Shown in pieces: positions 54,156 to 63,349 of a stretch of 64,000 bases of DNA. Both the position numbers and the translations under genes were made by a program. Within the stretch, counting starts at the first letter, position 1. Each line of letters opens with the position of its first letter. This stretch comes from JAXGQE01 sp040766585. GTDB lineage: Bacteria > Bacillota > SLNR01. The DNA is taken from contig JAXGQE010000010.1 in assembly GCA_040766585.1 (NCBI GenBank), positions 1-64,000 on the forward strand, written 5' to 3'. The notes beneath the pieces are model-generated. The model did not search any database and was not told the origin of the DNA. It saw only the letters and a list, made by a program, of their open reading frames with translations.

Positions 54156-54743
54156 GTGAAAAAGGAATTTCGGGTTTATCTCAGGGATCTTCGCCCGAAG
54201 GATGCGGAAATATCGTATCACTGGCGGCAAAACGATCATATCTGGAAAAGCCTCTCCGGTCCCCGATATTTTGTATCCCAGGCTTATGAGCGTCTGTGGG
54301 TGGAAAAGGCCATGCCCAATGACGGAAATCAGAGGGTTTGGAGCATCTGTCTCAACGATACCGATGAACTGATGGGATTTGGCTACCTCAGTGACATTGA
54401 ATGGGAAAATCAGTCTTGCACCACTGGGAAGCTGATTGGAGCCCAGGCTGCCTGGTCCAAAGGATATGGGACCGAGGCCACACTGCAGATGTTGCATCAT
54501 GGATTCTTTCGAATGGGCATGGAGCGGATTGAATCCCATCAGATGGTATGGAATATAGGGGCCTGGAGGTCCACCGAGAAAATCGGGTACCATCGCTCCG
54601 GTGTCCGTCGCCGGGCCGCCTATAAGGATGGGGTATTTTACGATATGTCCCAATACGATCTTTTGAAAGAAGAATTTCTGCCTTGGCTGGACAAGTATGA
54701 TTTTCCCGGAATCAGAACCCAGTGCGACAAGGAGGGGAAATAG
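54156..54743 (+). CDS. GNAT N-acetyltransferase, RimJ/RimL-like
   Basis: This is a 195-residue protein of GNAT type (VYLRDLRPKDAEISYHWRQNDHIW, GFGYLSDIEWEN, AAWSKGYGTEATLQMLHHGF loop, MERIESHQMVWNIGAWRSTEKIGY). The layout is that of RimL-type acetyltransferases, which modify amino groups of proteins, antibiotics or nucleotide sugars such as UDP-amino sugars. GTG 54156 is the start, with AAGAAGGTGG upstream. The next gene is another GNAT starting at once after its stop. Confidence 0.85.
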   Translation: MKKEFRVYLRDLRPKDAEISYHWRQNDHIWKSLSGPRYFVSQAYERLWVEKAMPNDGNQRVWSICLNDTDELMGFGYLSDIEWENQSCTTGKLIGAQAAWSKGYGTEATLQMLHHGFFRMGMERIESHQMVWNIGAWRSTEKIGYHRSGVRRRAAYKDGVFYDMSQYDLLKEEFLPWLDKYDFPGIRTQCDKEGK

Positions 54744-55310
54744 ATGGCGCAAACCTTTCATGTACAACTGCGGGCTCTGGAACCGGAAGACCTCCCTGTT
54801 TTGTGGAATTGGCATCAGAAAAATGAAGCTTGGGATTCACCCATGTTTTTACGACAAATGGACTGCATAGAACAGGTCAAAGAGTGGCTGCACAATGTAG
54901 TGTATCATTCCGGAAGGGATCTGACGGTGGGGATTACCGAGACCGGTTCAAGGGAACTTCTGGGGCTTGTTTCCCTATACCATCGGGATATGCACCATCG
55001 GCAGGCGGGACTGGAAGTATGGCCGGTGGAAGAGGGACCGAAAGGATACGGCGCGGAAGCGGTCCTTTTGCTGCTGAATCATGCCTTTGTGGTCCTGGGG
55101 CTGGAGCGGGTGGAAGCCCGGGTCCGGTCGGACGATGATGTTGGTCTGGCCCGACTGTATGGGATCGGTTTCGTCCACGAAGCCCACCTGAGGAAGGCAC
55201 TAAAAGGATCTGATGGCAGAATCGATGTGGAAATACTCAGCATGCTATCTTTCGAATTCCGGCAGAGGCTCATTCAATGGCAGTGGCCGTATCCGCCGAA
55301 AGACCAATAG
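54744..55310 (+). CDS. GNAT N-acetyltransferase, second in pair
   Basis: This is a 188-residue protein with the same RimL-type layout (LRALEPEDLPVLWNWHQKNEAWD, LLGLVSLYHRDM, EEGPKGYGAEAVLLLLNHAF loop, LERVEARVRSDDDVGLARLYGIGF). GGAGGGG precedes the ATG, which follows the stop of the upstream gene directly. By eye its sequence is only distantly similar to its neighbour. In glycan loci such pairs modify dTDP- or UDP-amino sugars. No specific substrate. Confidence 0.85.
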   Translation: MAQTFHVQLRALEPEDLPVLWNWHQKNEAWDSPMFLRQMDCIEQVKEWLHNVVYHSGRDLTVGITETGSRELLGLVSLYHRDMHHRQAGLEVWPVEEGPKGYGAEAVLLLLNHAFVVLGLERVEARVRSDDDVGLARLYGIGFVHEAHLRKALKGSDGRIDVEILSMLSFEFRQRLIQWQWPYPPKDQ

Positions 55311-55346
55311 AAATCGGGATTGAAGGGATCGAAAGGGGGTGGTTCC

Positions 55347-56501
55347 ATGGAAGTGCGACTGGCTGGACCGTCCGAATGCACCGGATGCGGCGCCTGCGCT
55401 GCAGCATGCCAGGAACAGGCGATTGCTATGATTGCCAACGATGAAGGATTTTTGGTACCTCTCATCAACCACAAGCGCTGCGCGGTTTGCAAACACTGCA
55501 GCACCATTTGTCCGGTACTTCATCCGGAGACAATCCCTGAGGGGAACCCTGTGGCTATGGCAGCTGTCTGCACGGATGAGTTAATCCGCCACCGGAGTTC
55601 TTCCGGAGGCATCTTCCATCTGCTGGCCGAGGAGATTCTGCAGCAGGGCGGTGCCGTGGCGGGAGCAGCCTGGGACCCGGATATGAAGCTGCGACATCGG
55701 TTGATCCGAACCCGCGATGAACTGGCACCGCTTTTGGGATCCAAATATGTTCAGAGCCGAATGGATGATATCTACCCGGATATTCAGGAACTGTTGAGTA
55801 AACATGTCCCGGTCCTTTTTTGCGGTACACCTTGTCAGACGGCCGGACTGAAGGCTTTCCTGGGGGGTGACTCGCCTGGGTTGGTGTGTGTGGATCTGGC
55901 CTGCCACGGTGTACCTTCTCCAGGGATCTGGCGGCAGTATGTCAAAGAACTGTCGCAGCAGTACCGTTCTGCTCTCCGTTCGTTTTCTTTCCGGGACAAA
56001 TCAACCGGATGGCGTCGATATTCGGTGCAGGCAGAGTTTGACGGGAAAGATCCAGTGTCCGTCCCTCATACCCAAGACCCGTATATGTGGCTCTTTTTGA
56101 AAGCAATGACCCTGCGTCCTGTCTGTTATACCTGCCCCTATCGGGGGCTGCGGCGAATCAGCGATCTGACCCTGGCGGATTTGTGGGGTGCGGAAAAAAT
56201 GGCTCCTGAGCTGGATGATGATCAGGGAGTGTCTCTGGTCTTGATTCAGACCGAGAAAGGGAAGGCACTGTGGTCCAAAGTGGCAAACCGGGTACGCTAT
56301 CATCCGGCGGATCTCACCCTGGTGGTGAAAAGCAATCCTCGACTGGTGCAGTCACCGGATCGACCGGTAGCCAGAAAGACCTGTTTTTCTCTTGTCGGTA
56401 AACAACCTTTTTCCGAGATCGTTCAACGTGTATTGAATGAGACCCATCATCCATCTTCCGGATGGTGGAATATGCTGAAGCGGCGCCTGGGCACCCGCTG
56501 A
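55347..56501 (+). CDS. F420-hydrogenase beta-subunit-like Fe-S protein (FrhB family)
   Basis: This is a 384-residue protein. Two [4Fe-4S] ferredoxin motifs lie at the N-terminus (Cys 11, 14, 17, 21 and Cys 45, 48, 51, 55). The FrhB domain follows: RSSSGGIFHLLAEEIL, LLGSKYVQSRM, LFCGTPCQTAGLKAF, DLACHGVPSP, and TYRPVCYTCPYRG-like MTLRPVCYTCPYRGLRRISDLTLAD. ATG 55347 is chosen by AAAGGGGG. The family occurs in surface-glycan loci next to polysaccharide pyruvyl transferases, as here (57568). It may reduce or oxidise a sugar-linked intermediate, but its reaction in glycan loci is not known. Confidence 0.88.
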   Translation: MEVRLAGPSECTGCGACAAACQEQAIAMIANDEGFLVPLINHKRCAVCKHCSTICPVLHPETIPEGNPVAMAAVCTDELIRHRSSSGGIFHLLAEEILQQGGAVAGAAWDPDMKLRHRLIRTRDELAPLLGSKYVQSRMDDIYPDIQELLSKHVPVLFCGTPCQTAGLKAFLGGDSPGLVCVDLACHGVPSPGIWRQYVKELSQQYRSALRSFSFRDKSTGWRRYSVQAEFDGKDPVSVPHTQDPYMWLFLKAMTLRPVCYTCPYRGLRRISDLTLADLWGAEKMAPELDDDQGVSLVLIQTEKGKALWSKVANRVRYHPADLTLVVKSNPRLVQSPDRPVARKTCFSLVGKQPFSEIVQRVLNETHHPSSGWWNMLKRRLGTR

Positions 56502-56527
56502 AAAGCAATCCGTGAAAGGAGCTCCTC

Positions 56528-57571
56528 ATGGACAGTGAAGCGGCCAAACCTGCTCTTAGTATTATTATGCCGGTCTACAATGCCCGGTCATATCTGGCAT
56601 CCAATCTGAAGGCCCTGCTGCGCCAAAAAGATCCCCGGCTGGAATTGGTGCTGGTGGATGACGGATCCACCGACGGGTCCGGCTCCATAGCCGGGGCGCT
56701 GTTGGTCCAGTCAGGTATCTCCTACCGGTTGCTGACTCAGGAGAACCGGGGGGTCAGTGCAGCCCGCAATGCCGGATTGGCCGAAGCCAGGGGGGACTAT
56801 GTTCTTTTTCTGGATGCGGATGATCGGCTGAGAGAGGATTTTGTGGCTCAGTTCCTGCAGGCAGCCCAGGAAGGGGAGGATGTCCTGCTTTGGCGCTGCC
56901 GGGCACTGCCGGAAGGACAAAAACTGCCGGAAGATACCGATGTCCCGGTTTGGACCGACTCCTCCGGAAGCCAGCTGCTGCCGGAAATCATCTTGGAGCA
57001 CAAAGGGTGGTACCACCCTGTGACCGTGGCTTTGCGGCGGGAATTTTTGCTGCAGCATGGACTGAAGTTTACCGAAGGCTGCGCCTGCGGGGAAGATCAG
57101 GAAATGATCCTGAAGAGTCTGTCTCTGGCCGGGAAGGTGAAGAAGACTGAAACGATCCTGGCCTTTTATATCCAGCGAAAGGGTTCTGCCATGAGAACCT
57201 GCAACTGGAACCGGTTTGATGTGGTGTATGCCTTATTGCGGCTGGCCGATCACATGGACAGCCTGGATCAGCCCTGGGCCCCGGATGCAGCCGCCGAAGT
57301 GAGAGGCCGCCGGCTTTTGAGCAACTTCTTTTTAAATCTGAAATCCTGTTACCGGCAGGCCGGTGCCCCGGAACCCCGGGCCTGGCTGAAGGAACTGTAT
57401 ACCCACCATCCCCGTCTCCCGGAGATTCTACAGCCGCTATTGCGGAACTGCCCGGGTCTGGAGCGGAAACTGCGGTGGGAGGCCCGGCTGTTTTTGATCG
57501 CCCCCCATCTATATCTGCAGCAGGTGGGGCGGAGAAAACGGCCGGATGAGCAAAGTGAGGATCATTTATGA
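56528..57571 (+). CDS. GT2-family glycosyltransferase
   Basis: This is a 347-residue protein with a GT2 domain at residues 9-240: LSIIMPVYNARSYLASNLKALLRQ, VLVDDGSTDGS, NRGVSAARNAGLAEARGDYVLFLDADDRL and CGEDQEMIL for the catalytic base. It has a basic C-terminal tail. GAAAGGAG lies upstream of the ATG. It overlaps the pyruvyl transferase gene by 4 bases, so the two products are made together. Confidence 0.9.
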   Translation: MDSEAAKPALSIIMPVYNARSYLASNLKALLRQKDPRLELVLVDDGSTDGSGSIAGALLVQSGISYRLLTQENRGVSAARNAGLAEARGDYVLFLDADDRLREDFVAQFLQAAQEGEDVLLWRCRALPEGQKLPEDTDVPVWTDSSGSQLLPEIILEHKGWYHPVTVALRREFLLQHGLKFTEGCACGEDQEMILKSLSLAGKVKKTETILAFYIQRKGSAMRTCNWNRFDVVYALLRLADHMDSLDQPWAPDAAAEVRGRRLLSNFFLNLKSCYRQAGAPEPRAWLKELYTHHPRLPEILQPLLRNCPGLERKLRWEARLFLIAPHLYLQQVGRRKRPDEQSEDHL

Positions 57572-58761
57572 ACATCTATCTGTACAACTGCGCCAATACC
57601 TATAATTACGGATCCATGATGATGGCGGAAAATTTTATGGCCGGTTTGAACCGAGTCAGCCGGACCCCTCATCGATACTATGTGGAAACCGGATCGGACG
57701 ACCATGTCCGGCGTCTGCGGGAGGCGGTCCCGGATGTCGATATCGTGGGTAGTCCCCTGAACGCGCTTTTTCAGGATACCATCAGCAAAAAGGATTTTTT
57801 CCTGGCACTGTGGGGAAAGAAGGACATTCTAAAATCCAGCCGGCCCACAGTGGAACTGGTGGTGGTTCTGGGAGGCGACGATCTCACTGAAGATTACGGG
57901 TGGAAGGGGCCCTTGTTTCAGGCCGTGAAATTGGCTGTGCTGGAGCGGCAAGGTATGAAAGTGGTGCTCTTGGGGCAGACCATGGGACCGTATCGTTCCT
58001 GGCGACGCTGGGTGATGCCGAATCTGCTCAAGCGTCTAACCCGGATTCTTCCTCGGGATCCGCTGACCATGAAGTATTTGCAGGAGTTGGGATTGAGAAA
58101 TTTGAGGATGACGGATGATCTGGCTCTGATGCCACTGGTCCGTCAGGAGAAGAAAGAAAATTTACGAACACAGATCACCTATTGTCCCAGTGAACTGATC
58201 CACCGCTACGCCCGGGAACCCGGGCGGGAGGCCTGGCTGGCATTCAACCGGAGGATTTTGGCGGAACTTCTGGACCGTTATCCGGATAAGAGTATCGTCC
58301 TTTTGGCTCATGTGCTGGCACCCCCATCGGTGGACGATCGGCCCATGGTGCAGGAACTATCGGCCTGGGCGGAGGAACATTTCCCCGGACGAACCCGTCG
58401 AATGGATCAGGTGCTTCTGCCGTATCAGGTGCGGGACATCATCGGTCAGTCCTACGTAACTGTATCGGCCCGAATGCATCCGGTGGTGTCTTCGCTGCAG
58501 TGTACGGTTCCGGCCCTGGCTTTTTCCTACAGCCAAAAGTACTGGGGAATCATCGGGGAGCGCTATGGGCTGGGAGATGCCATCCTGGATGTCCGGAATC
58601 AGGACTATGGGTCTCTATTGAAGGTATTTCAAATGCGGCTGGACTGGGTGGACAGGCAGTATGAAGTCATTCGGCAGCAGATGGCAACATGCAATGAACG
58701 AGCGGAACGGGAGATCCAGGCTGCCCTGCAGGAACTGGCCGCTCTGGCCGCGAATGATTGA
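57568..58761 (+). CDS. Polysaccharide pyruvyl transferase
   Basis: This is a 397-residue protein of the CsaB/WcaK family: NIYLYNCANTYNYGSMMMAENF at the start (binding loop), VVVLGGDDLTEDYGW, VVLLGQTMGPYRSW, and DDLALMP, then ARMHPVVSSLQCTVPALAFSYSQKYWG. Such enzymes attach pyruvate as a ketal to a sugar of a wall or capsule glycan, using phosphoenolpyruvate. The ATG overlaps the GT2 gene by 4 bases. The FrhB-type gene 1.1 kb upstream is its usual neighbour. Confidence 0.9.
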   Translation: MNIYLYNCANTYNYGSMMMAENFMAGLNRVSRTPHRYYVETGSDDHVRRLREAVPDVDIVGSPLNALFQDTISKKDFFLALWGKKDILKSSRPTVELVVVLGGDDLTEDYGWKGPLFQAVKLAVLERQGMKVVLLGQTMGPYRSWRRWVMPNLLKRLTRILPRDPLTMKYLQELGLRNLRMTDDLALMPLVRQEKKENLRTQITYCPSELIHRYAREPGREAWLAFNRRILAELLDRYPDKSIVLLAHVLAPPSVDDRPMVQELSAWAEEHFPGRTRRMDQVLLPYQVRDIIGQSYVTVSARMHPVVSSLQCTVPALAFSYSQKYWGIIGERYGLGDAILDVRNQDYGSLLKVFQMRLDWVDRQYEVIRQQMATCNERAEREIQAALQELAALAAND

Positions 58762-58822
58762 GCAGATTTTGTTGTAAAAGGATGATACACCGTTTTGGCG
58801 GTGATGGAAATGGGGTAGGATC

Positions 58823-60298
58823 ATGCGGGAATCCGCCAGCCGGGCAGTCATTCTGTCCGGTCTTTTCTGGAAGATGATGGAGCGTGGCGGCAGTCAGGGT
58901 GTGCAGTTTGTGGTGCAGATCATTTTGGCTCGACTGCTTCTGCCGGAAGATTACGGAACCTTGGCGTTGGTGACGGTATTCACCCTGGTGGCCAATGTCT
59001 TTGTTCAGAGTGGATTCCATTCAGCCATAATCCAGCAGCAGGATACCGATGCAGTGGACTATTCATCGGTGTTCATTTTCAGCATGACAGTGGCGGGACT
59101 GCTGTATACGGTCCTGTATTTTTCAGCCCCCTGGATCAGCCGCTATTTTGACGATCCTCTCTTGGTACCGGTGCTGCGGGTGATTACCTTGACTCTTTTT
59201 CTGGGTGCGCTGCGGTCGGTGCAGTCGGCCATCATTGCCCGCCGGATGGAGTTTAAGAAGTTTTTCTACGGCACAGTGGGGGCGACGGTGGTATCCGGCG
59301 TGGCCGGGATCGCTGCGGCCTATGCCGGCTGGGGTGTCTGGGCACTGGTGCTGCAGCAGTTGGTATCCGGTGTAATGCTTTCTGTGATCCTCTGGCGTTT
59401 GATCGAATGGCGGCCCCGACTGCTGTTCAGCTGGAACCGGCTGATGCGTTTATTGTCCTTCGGCTGGAAGCTTTTGGCATCATCGCTGTTGAATACCATC
59501 TACATGGAAATGCGAACACTTTTTATCGGCAAGATCTACACCGCGGAAACCCTGGGGTTTTTCAATCGAGGGCGACAGTTTCCCCAGTTGATTGTGGGAA
59601 ACATTGACGGGTCCATCCAGGCGGTGATGTTCCCGGCGCTGTCCAGCTACCAGCACGATGTACCTCGGATGCGTTCTCTGATGCGGCGCGCCATTGTCAC
59701 CAGCTCTTTTCTGGTATTCCCGCTAATGGCTGGTCTGGCGGTGACAGCGGATCCTCTGGTGCGGGTTCTCTTGACAGAACGCTGGCTGCCGGCGGTGCCG
59801 TTTCTGCAGATTTTCTGTGCCACTTACGCCCTGCAGCCCATTCATACTGCGAATCTGCAGGCCATCAATGCATTGGGACGCAGTGAGATTTTTTTAAAAC
59901 TGGAAGTTTTGAAAAAGATTCTAGGTATCGGAATTCTGTTCATCAGCCTGCCCTACGGAGTATTCGCCATTGCCTGGGGCACACTGCTGAGCGGAATTTT
60001 ATCGTCGTTTATCAATGCTTTTCCCAACCGGCAGCTCCTGTCGTACCGGTATGAAGAGCAGCTAAAGGATATTCTCCCGTCTTTGGGGTTGGCCCTGATT
60101 ATGAGTGTTGCTGTTTCCCTGCTTCCCCGGCTGGGACTGCCCCCCTTGCAGACGCTGGTTCTGCAGGTGGTCACCGGGGTGGTGGTGTACGCTGGACTGG
60201 CGGCTCTGCTCCGGCTGGAATGTTTCTACTATGTCCTGCAGTTGATCCGCACCCGAGGGCGAGAGGAAGAACCTCTGCCGCCGGAAAGCGGAATATGA
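58823..60298 (+). CDS. Wzx-type polysaccharide flippase, copy 2
   Basis: This is a 491-residue paralogue of the flippase at 52636, with long identical blocks (SGLFWKMMERGGSQGVQFVVQI, VFVQSGFHSA, RSLMRRAIVTSSF). By eye about 60 percent of positions agree over the full length. It has 12-14 membrane segments. The spacer before it includes a CACCG/CGGTG hairpin at about 58785. The presence of two similar exporters in one operon could serve two related glycans, or one may be a spare copy. Confidence 0.9.
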   Translation: MRESASRAVILSGLFWKMMERGGSQGVQFVVQIILARLLLPEDYGTLALVTVFTLVANVFVQSGFHSAIIQQQDTDAVDYSSVFIFSMTVAGLLYTVLYFSAPWISRYFDDPLLVPVLRVITLTLFLGALRSVQSAIIARRMEFKKFFYGTVGATVVSGVAGIAAAYAGWGVWALVLQQLVSGVMLSVILWRLIEWRPRLLFSWNRLMRLLSFGWKLLASSLLNTIYMEMRTLFIGKIYTAETLGFFNRGRQFPQLIVGNIDGSIQAVMFPALSSYQHDVPRMRSLMRRAIVTSSFLVFPLMAGLAVTADPLVRVLLTERWLPAVPFLQIFCATYALQPIHTANLQAINALGRSEIFLKLEVLKKILGIGILFISLPYGVFAIAWGTLLSGILSSFINAFPNRQLLSYRYEEQLKDILPSLGLALIMSVAVSLLPRLGLPPLQTLVLQVVTGVVVYAGLAALLRLECFYYVLQLIRTRGREEEPLPPESGI

Positions 60299-60339
60299 TA
60301 CAATAAGGGAAGCGATCAGCGGAGAAAAGGGGCGTCATC

Positions 60340-61314
60340 ATGTCCGACGATGTAATGGTCAGCGTCATCTGCACTGCCTACAACCACAAAGCCTACATCG
60401 CTCAGGCTATTGAGAGTTTCTTGATGCAGGAGACGGATTTTTCGGTGGAAATTCTGATTCATGATGATGCATCCACCGATGGCACAGCAGAAGTGATTCG
60501 CCAGTATCAGGAGAACTTCCCGGACAGAATCCGGGTTGTTCTGCAGACCGAAAACCAGCACTCCAAAGGAGTGAAGGTGGGAAATATTCTGCGGCAGATG
60601 GCCCAGGGAAAATATCTGGCCACCTGCGAAGGCGACGATTACTGGACGGATCCAAGAAAACTGGCCAAGCAAGTGGCCTTTATGGAGGATCATCCGGCAT
60701 GCAGCTGCTGTGTGCACGGAGCGGTGAAGATCGATGCTGTCCGGGGCAAAGCGGTTGGCGTCATGCGGGCAGACACTCAAAACCGGTATTTTACCACCGA
60801 GGAGATTATTCTGGGAGGCGGGGATTTGTTTCCCACCAATTCCATGGTGTACCGTCGAGAGTGGGGGCTTTCTCTGCCGCCATTTTACCAGGAGGCACCC
60901 ATTGGCGATTATCCCATCATGGTGTATTTTTCTCTGCAAGGGGATATCTACTACATGGATGAGCTGATGGCTGCCTACCGGATCAATGTGCGGGGATCAT
61001 GGACCAACCGCCAGTTTGCCAATAGCGAAAAACGGCGTCGTTTTTATGAACGGATGGATATCATGTATGACGCCATCGACCGGTATACGGACCATCGATA
61101 TCAGGATTCTCTGCAGGTTGTGCGCCGTCAGAACCGTTGGCTGCAGCTGATTGAACAAGGGCGGTTGAAGGAAGCTCGGGGGGAAGAGTTTCGAGATATC
61201 ATCAATCGGATGACTCGTAGGGAAAAAATGCGACTGTGGATGAAACAGTATATACCCGGGGTGTATGAACGATTGCTAACACTGAGGCGGCGGTGGTTGT
61301 ATCCCGATCGCTGA
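60340..61314 (+). CDS. GT2-family glycosyltransferase
   Basis: This is a 324-residue protein with a GT2 domain at residues 5-230: VSVICTAYNHKAYIAQAIESFLMQ, EILIHDDASTDGT, TCEGDDYWTDPRKLAKQVAFM. The C-terminal part is basic and may sit at the membrane. The start is ATG 60340 behind GGAGAAAAGG. It is the second GT2 of the operon. Donor and acceptor are not determinable. Confidence 0.88.
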   Translation: MSDDVMVSVICTAYNHKAYIAQAIESFLMQETDFSVEILIHDDASTDGTAEVIRQYQENFPDRIRVVLQTENQHSKGVKVGNILRQMAQGKYLATCEGDDYWTDPRKLAKQVAFMEDHPACSCCVHGAVKIDAVRGKAVGVMRADTQNRYFTTEEIILGGGDLFPTNSMVYRREWGLSLPPFYQEAPIGDYPIMVYFSLQGDIYYMDELMAAYRINVRGSWTNRQFANSEKRRRFYERMDIMYDAIDRYTDHRYQDSLQVVRRQNRWLQLIEQGRLKEARGEEFRDIINRMTRREKMRLWMKQYIPGVYERLLTLRRRWLYPDR

Positions 61315-61347
61315 GGAATGAAAATACGATTAGGAGAGGCCGGTTTA

Positions 61348-62091
61348 ATGCAGAGAAAGAGGACGGGTCTGGAACGATGGCTTTATCGAATACGATATAT
61401 GTTTGTTATGTCTATCCATAATAAGGTGGGCCATTTTCAGGCTCATCTGGACCAGATTGCTCTTCTTCCAGATCCGGCACCTTATACGATTCGATCCATG
61501 GACCCCAAGAATGCCGACGATCTTCGAGCCTGGGTGGAGATCATTGCCGATGCCTATGGAGATCCTTCCGTTTCATCGGAAAAGGCAGAGAGAAGTTTGA
61601 AAGAACATCTTTTTTTAGATATAAGCGATACTTTTTTTGTCATTGATGGAGAATATCCAGTTGGAACCGTATCCATTGGGACGTACCGGGAAAAGCCCCA
61701 TGTAGGGGGAATCTGTCGCTTCGCAGTGCGTAAAGCCTATCAAGGGCAGGGCTTGGGCAAATACCTGCGTCTTCTGGGGTACCACATACATCGTGAGCGG
61801 GGGATTCGGTACGGAGAGGATATTATCTCCATGAAACGGGAAAAATCCATTATGCTGGTTTTTTTCTGCGGGTTCCGACCCCAGCACGATATGCGGTATA
61901 TTTCCTACACCGGCGCCCTGGAAAACATCAACTTTTTCCAGAGGTGGCGTATTCGGCTGAAACTGAACCGCATGTACCGGGAGTACCTGGAGATTCAAAA
62001 CCAGCGGTTTCAGAGCAATTACGGCGGAGAAGACAAGGGACGTCAGGGGGAGTCAGAGAATGAAAATTCTGGTGCTAGCGGGAGGCTTTGA
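61348..62091 (+). CDS. GNAT-family acyltransferase
   Basis: This is a 247-residue protein with an N-terminal basic segment, then a GNAT core at about 50-190 (YTIRSMDPKNADDLRAWVEII, GTVSIGTYREKPHVGGICRFAV, RKAYQGQGLGKYLRLLGYHIH loop). I take ATG 61348 because AGGAGAGG lies 8 bases upstream; ATG 61318 has no such site. It overlaps the ATP-grasp gene by 32 bases. Pairing with an ATP-grasp ligase and an aminotransferase suggests modification of an amino sugar or amino acid. Confidence 0.82.
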   Translation: MQRKRTGLERWLYRIRYMFVMSIHNKVGHFQAHLDQIALLPDPAPYTIRSMDPKNADDLRAWVEIIADAYGDPSVSSEKAERSLKEHLFLDISDTFFVIDGEYPVGTVSIGTYREKPHVGGICRFAVRKAYQGQGLGKYLRLLGYHIHRERGIRYGEDIISMKREKSIMLVFFCGFRPQHDMRYISYTGALENINFFQRWRIRLKLNRMYREYLEIQNQRFQSNYGGEDKGRQGESENENSGASGRL

Positions 62092-63277
62092 TCAGAAGGA
62101 TCTGATCCTGGAACTGAAAAGAAGGGGGCACCGGGTGCTTCTGGCTGACTATTTGGAGCACCCGCCAGCTCGCGAGGCAGCCGATGCGTTTCACCGGATC
62201 AGCACTCTGGATATGGACGCGGTCAGGGATCTGGCCCGAAATGAAGGTGTGGACCGAGTCACTACCGCCTGCACGGACCAGGCCCTGTTGACAGCCGCCC
62301 GGGTATCGGCGGATCTGGGACTCCTTTTTTATCTATCCTATGAAACTGCCCTTTCGGTTACCAACAAGTCGTTTATGAAAAAAATATTGACCGAGCAGGG
62401 AGTACCGACGTCACCGTACCGGATTTTGTCTGAGTATGGGATCGTCGATCCCGCAGAAATTCCTTTTCCCCGGGTGGTGAAACCGGTGGACAGCAACAGT
62501 TCCCGGGGAGTGCGCAAAGTGATGGATGATGCCGGGATGAAAGTGGCTGTCCAGTCTGCACTGGCAGAAAGTCGGTCCCGCACCGCTCTGGTGGAAGGGT
62601 TTTTACCTGGAAAAGAACTATCCGTGGATGCATATATCCAACACGGCCAGGCCCATGTACTGATGATCTCCGAAACCGTCAAGGTACCGGATCGGGACGG
62701 TTTTACCATCGTGCAGAGCCGGGTTCCAGCCGGGATTGATGAGGCGACCTGTGCGTCCGTCCAGTCCATCTGCACGGGGATCGCCCGGGCTTTTGCCCTC
62801 CCGGATACCCCTCTTTTGGTGCAGTGCGTCGCTGCAGACGGAAAGGCGCATGTGCTAGAGTTCAGCGCTCGCATGGGCGGTGGCACCAAGCATCGACTAA
62901 TCCAGGCCGTTGCGGGAGTGGATCTTATGGCTGTATTTGTGGATCGGCTGGAAGACAAGCCGGTGGCACTGGCATCCGTGGAAGGTGCCAAGGCGGCCAG
63001 TCTGACTTACTGTTATGTCCAGCCCGGTACTTTTCACCAACTGAACGGTGTGGAAACATTGAAAGAAGAGGGTGTCATTGATCAGCTGTTTGTCTACAAG
63101 GCCCCGGGAACGGCACTGACCCAGGCTGCCACCAGCGGAGACCGAGTTTGCGGGTACCTGATTACCGGTAAGAACCGGGATGAGGTGGCATCCAAAGAAA
63201 GGACGGTTCGCGGAATTCTCCATATACTCGACCCACAGGGATTGGACCTGTTTCGGAGGGATCTGCTTCCGAACTGA
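62060..63277 (+). CDS. ATP-grasp ligase
   Basis: This is a 405-residue protein. The N-terminal domain starts MKILVLAGGFDQKDLILELKRRG and belongs to the PreATP-grasp type; the ATP-grasp core lies at about 110-305 (SFMKKILTEQGVPTSPYR, FPRVVKPVDSNSSRGV, VEGFLPGKELSVDAY, FSARMGGGTKHRLIQ with the metal-binding residues). Such ligases form amide or ester bonds, for example by adding amino acids to sugars, through an acyl phosphate. GGGGGAG precedes the ATG, and it overlaps the previous gene by 32 bases. The substrate is not readable. Confidence 0.88.
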   Translation: MKILVLAGGFDQKDLILELKRRGHRVLLADYLEHPPAREAADAFHRISTLDMDAVRDLARNEGVDRVTTACTDQALLTAARVSADLGLLFYLSYETALSVTNKSFMKKILTEQGVPTSPYRILSEYGIVDPAEIPFPRVVKPVDSNSSRGVRKVMDDAGMKVAVQSALAESRSRTALVEGFLPGKELSVDAYIQHGQAHVLMISETVKVPDRDGFTIVQSRVPAGIDEATCASVQSICTGIARAFALPDTPLLVQCVAADGKAHVLEFSARMGGGTKHRLIQAVAGVDLMAVFVDRLEDKPVALASVEGAKAASLTYCYVQPGTFHQLNGVETLKEEGVIDQLFVYKAPGTALTQAATSGDRVCGYLITGKNRDEVASKERTVRGILHILDPQGLDLFRRDLLPN

Positions 63278-63349
63278 TCCATCGAGAATGATCCGACTCC
63301 AGAATGACCCGACTGGACTGCAAGGTCCGAGTTGGCAGGGAGGTGCAAC

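Noticed and set aside
63283..63330. Short direct repeat GAATGAYCCGACT before the aminotransferase gene
   Set aside because: Two copies of about 13 bases are 20 bases apart in a short spacer. That is too little to argue for a regulatory or attachment function.
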